In this document: piece by piece, positions 62,088-64,000 of the stretch | Layout: each line of letters opens with the position of its first letter | How positions within the stretch are numbered: the first letter of the stretch is position 1 | Assembly: GCF_016722965.1 (NCBI RefSeq) | Contig: NZ_JAEQNB010000009.1 | Coordinates: 1 to 64,000, forward strand | DNA: 64,000 bases | Direction: 5' to 3' | DNA from: Tumebacillus amylolyticus | Lineage (GTDB): Bacteria; Bacillota; Bacilli; Tumebacillales; Tumebacillaceae | Made by a program: the position numbers and the translations under genes | Notes under the pieces: model-generated | Databases searched by the model: none | Told to the model about the DNA's origin: nothing | The model's input: the letters and a program-made list of their open reading frames with translations, nothing else

Positions 62088-63164
62088 GTGAAACAGAAAA
62101 CACAGCGAAAATTCCTGACCGGTCTGCTCGCCGCGTTGCTGTTGACGGGGATGATCCCGAACGGTGCGTGGGCAGACGATTCTCTGGATTCCGCCAAGCA
62201 ACAGGCGGACCAATTGCGTGATCAGCAGAGCCAACTCACCCAACAACTTCAAGCCAATCAGGCTGAGATAGACAAATTGACGGCCGACATCCAATCCGCG
62301 ATGCAAAAAAGTGACGACCTGCAAAAGCAAATCGTCACCACCCAAGCGAAGTTGGAAGAGCAGAAGCAGAAGCTCAAAGGCCGTGTGAAAACGATGTACG
62401 AGGGCGGCGACGTTTCGTTTTGGAGCGTGTTGCTCGACTCGACGAACTTCAGCGATTTCCTCGACCGCATGCAACTCCTGACGATGATCGTCCAGCAAGA
62501 CAACACGATCATCGAGGATTACAAAGCCACCCAAGCTGAGCTTCAGCAACAACAAGCCGACCTCAGCGCGCAACAAGAACTGCGCAAGAGCAAGCAGGCC
62601 GAATTGAACGAGATGGAAACCAAACTCCAAGACCAGTACCAAGACGTGCAGAGCCAGATCGCCGTCAAGGACGAAGAGATCGCCGATCTCGAAGCCGCAG
62701 GTGTGGCGGCGTACCAAAGCTATGCGAGCAGCGTGCAAGCGGGGACGATCATCCCGCCGACGGGCGGAGGGACATTTGCTTGGCCGGTGCCGAGTTCCCA
62801 TACGATCAACTCGGGCTACGGCATGCGCAGCGGCGGCGAGTTCCACAAGGGCATCGACATCGGAGCGCCGGTGGGGACTCCGATCACCGCAGTTGCAGAC
62901 GGCACGGTCTGGCAGGCGGGGACGGCGTCCGGGTTCGGGCATTGGATCGTCATCTTGCACGACAACGGCGTGATGTCGGTCTACGGGCACATGTTCAGCA
63001 GCGGCGTCTACGTCAGCGCGGGACAGCGAGTCCAGCAAGGCCAAGTCATTGGGGCCACGGGCAACGACGGCGAATCCACGGGCCCGCATCTCCACTTCGC
63101 CATCGCCAACGGCGTCTCCGGCGGCCGCATGAACTACATCAACCCGATGGGGTATCTGCAATAG
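62088..63164 (+). CDS. coiled-coil M23 family endopeptidase
   Basis: A 358-residue exported protein. A GTG start at 62088 follows GGAGAGGAG at seven bases. The signal peptide ends at GAWA. A long coiled coil (about 32-225) contains many Gln/Lys heptads and MYEGGDVSFWSVLLDSTNFS, as in EnvC/PcsB proteins. The LytM domain (about 240-355) has HKGID (HxxxD) and HLHF (HxH) zinc motifs. It hydrolyses peptide cross-links or activates amidases during growth or division. Confidence 0.92.
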   Translation: MKQKTQRKFLTGLLAALLLTGMIPNGAWADDSLDSAKQQADQLRDQQSQLTQQLQANQAEIDKLTADIQSAMQKSDDLQKQIVTTQAKLEEQKQKLKGRVKTMYEGGDVSFWSVLLDSTNFSDFLDRMQLLTMIVQQDNTIIEDYKATQAELQQQQADLSAQQELRKSKQAELNEMETKLQDQYQDVQSQIAVKDEEIADLEAAGVAAYQSYASSVQAGTIIPPTGGGTFAWPVPSSHTINSGYGMRSGGEFHKGIDIGAPVGTPITAVADGTVWQAGTASGFGHWIVILHDNGVMSVYGHMFSSGVYVSAGQRVQQGQVIGATGNDGESTGPHLHFAIANGVSGGRMNYINPMGYLQ

Positions 63165-63171
63165 AATAGAA

Positions 63172-63214
63172 AAGACCTTCGACTCCATGCAGTCGAAGGT
63201 CTTTTTTTTTTGTC
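63172..63214. terminator. bidirectional terminator
   Basis: Stem AAAAGACCTTCGACT / AGTCGAAGGTCTTTT with a long T run, between convergent genes. Confidence 0.88.
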
Positions 63215-64000
63215 CTAGAAGATCAGGAGGCAGCCGCCGAAGAAGACGAAGCCGAAGATCAGCGCCATGAGACAGTAGCCCATGATGTCGCGGATGGTGA
63301 GGCCGGCAAGCGCGATGACGGGGAGTGCCCAGAACGGCTGGACCATGTTGAAGACTCCTTCGCCAAATGCGACCGACATCGAGATTTTGCCGAGGTATTC
63401 GGGAGACGTTTGTTTGAGCGCCATCGCCGCTTCGATGGAGATCGGACCTTGCACCGCCCAGTGTCCGCCGCCGGACGGGACGAACATCGTGATCAGGCAC
63501 GACCCGATGAAGTTCAAGAACGGCAAAGTGTGCACCGTCGCCGCCGAAACGAGGTCGCGGGCGAGAATCGTTTGCAACGGGTCGATGCCTTTCGCCGGGA
63601 TGTACGCCATCAGCGCCATGATGCCGCCGTAGAGCGGGTATTGCAAGAGCAACGACCCCGACGATTTCGCCGCATCCACAAACGCTCGAGCATAGTTGAT
63701 CGGAGTCCAGTGGAACAGCAGACCGAGCACGGTGAACAGCATAATCATCGTGTTGATCGAAACTTGCCCTTTCAACGGGCCGAAGAATTCATAAAACCCT
63801 GCCGCCGCCAGCAACAGGTTGAGAATCCACAAGCCCTCAATCCGCGTGGCAAACGTCTTCGGAGCTTGTTGAATCGCTTCTGCCGACGCCGCAACTTCTG
63901 CATCCGCTTTCAAAAGTACGTCACGGTTGATCGGCTTGATGTTGCGCGGTGCCATGAATTTCAAAATGAACGGGAACGCGACCAGAGTGAGCAAGACCGG
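63215..64000 (-). CDS. short-chain fatty acid transporter, partial
   Basis: The C-terminal 261 residues of an AtoE-type transporter; the start lies beyond the right edge. Hydrophobic helices alternate with GGHWAVQGPISIEAA and GEGVFNMVQPFWALPVIALA, which are typical of AtoE/TIGR00366. It probably imports acetoacetate or short-chain acids. The end overlaps the convergent terminator. Confidence 0.88.
   Translation of the reverse strand, partial: PVLLTLVAFPFILKFMAPRNIKPINRDVLLKADAEVAASAEAIQQAPKTFATRIEGLWILNLLLAAAGFYEFFGPLKGQVSINTMIMLFTVLGLLFHWTPINYARAFVDAAKSSGSLLLQYPLYGGIMALMAYIPAKGIDPLQTILARDLVSAATVHTLPFLNFIGSCLITMFVPSGGGHWAVQGPISIEAAMALKQTSPEYLGKISMSVAFGEGVFNMVQPFWALPVIALAGLTIRDIMGYCLMALIFGFVFFGGCLLIF

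Overview
The window looks like chromosome of a Gram-positive, endospore-forming Firmicute of the Alicyclobacillaceae type (Tumebacillus-like). This rests on strong GGAGG-type ribosome binding sites with frequent TTG/GTG starts, a CIRCE-controlled groESL operon, a KinA-type multi-PAS sensor kinase without a partner regulator, a SpoIID-like secreted protein, S-layer homology domains, and a moderately GC-rich sequence with GC-rich third positions. The genus is inferred; no database was searched.

Layout. 1-180: 3' end of an rRNA operon (5S rRNA and terminator). 253-4735: YitT membrane protein, transketolase, a CuA-type cupredoxin lipoprotein and a VanW protein. 4823-11540: four-PAS histidine kinase, then the arginine operon argC-argJ-argB-argD behind a good sigma-A promoter. 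11724-16685 (minus): four consecutive paralogous HTH-TPR regulators, each overlapping the next by ATGA. Diverging from them, behind a 261-bp gap with a palindrome and a nested-repeat element, is a four-gene oligopeptide-type ABC importer (16947-20796) without a binding protein. 21480-24391: a WXG/LXG-like polymorphic toxin with a candidate immunity gene, a YezG-type immunity gene, then a P-loop kinase. 24550-33174: GH18 protein, CocE-type hydrolase, small hypothetical, pyruvate-oxidase-like enzyme and a marR-emrA-emrB efflux operon whose EmrB has an unusual repeat-bearing N-terminal extension. 33232-39033: serine hydrolase, ABC-F protein, then an AT-richer patch with a SpoIID-like protein and an ECF sigma/anti-sigma pair, next to tRNA-Gly. 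39440-45553: PAP2 phosphatase, a tiny holin-like type I toxin with antisense architecture, a methyltransferase, an MFS pump with a TetR regulator and clear operators, a GNAT enzyme and an ArsR regulator. 45628-53882: SLH protein, 5-formyl-THF cyclo-ligase, diguanylate cyclase, molybdenum-cofactor genes running into tatA-tatC, and a DUF4230 protein. 54122-56171: CIRCE and groES-groEL. 56218-63164: tetR-MFS operon, class III nucleotide cyclase, secreted protein of unknown function, orphan type II thioesterase, coiled-coil M23 peptidase. 63215-64000: truncated short-chain fatty acid transporter.

How the genes fit together: argCJBD makes ornithine from glutamate by the cyclic acetyl pathway. The mob genes and TatAC together suggest making and exporting Mo-bis-MGD enzymes. 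Three DHA2-type MFS pumps, two with TetR and one with MarR plus an EmrA-like partner, form the drug-efflux content. The most unusual block is the HTH-TPR array divergent from an oligopeptide importer, which resembles the parts of a peptide-sensing (RRNPP-like) circuit, although no pheromone gene could be identified.
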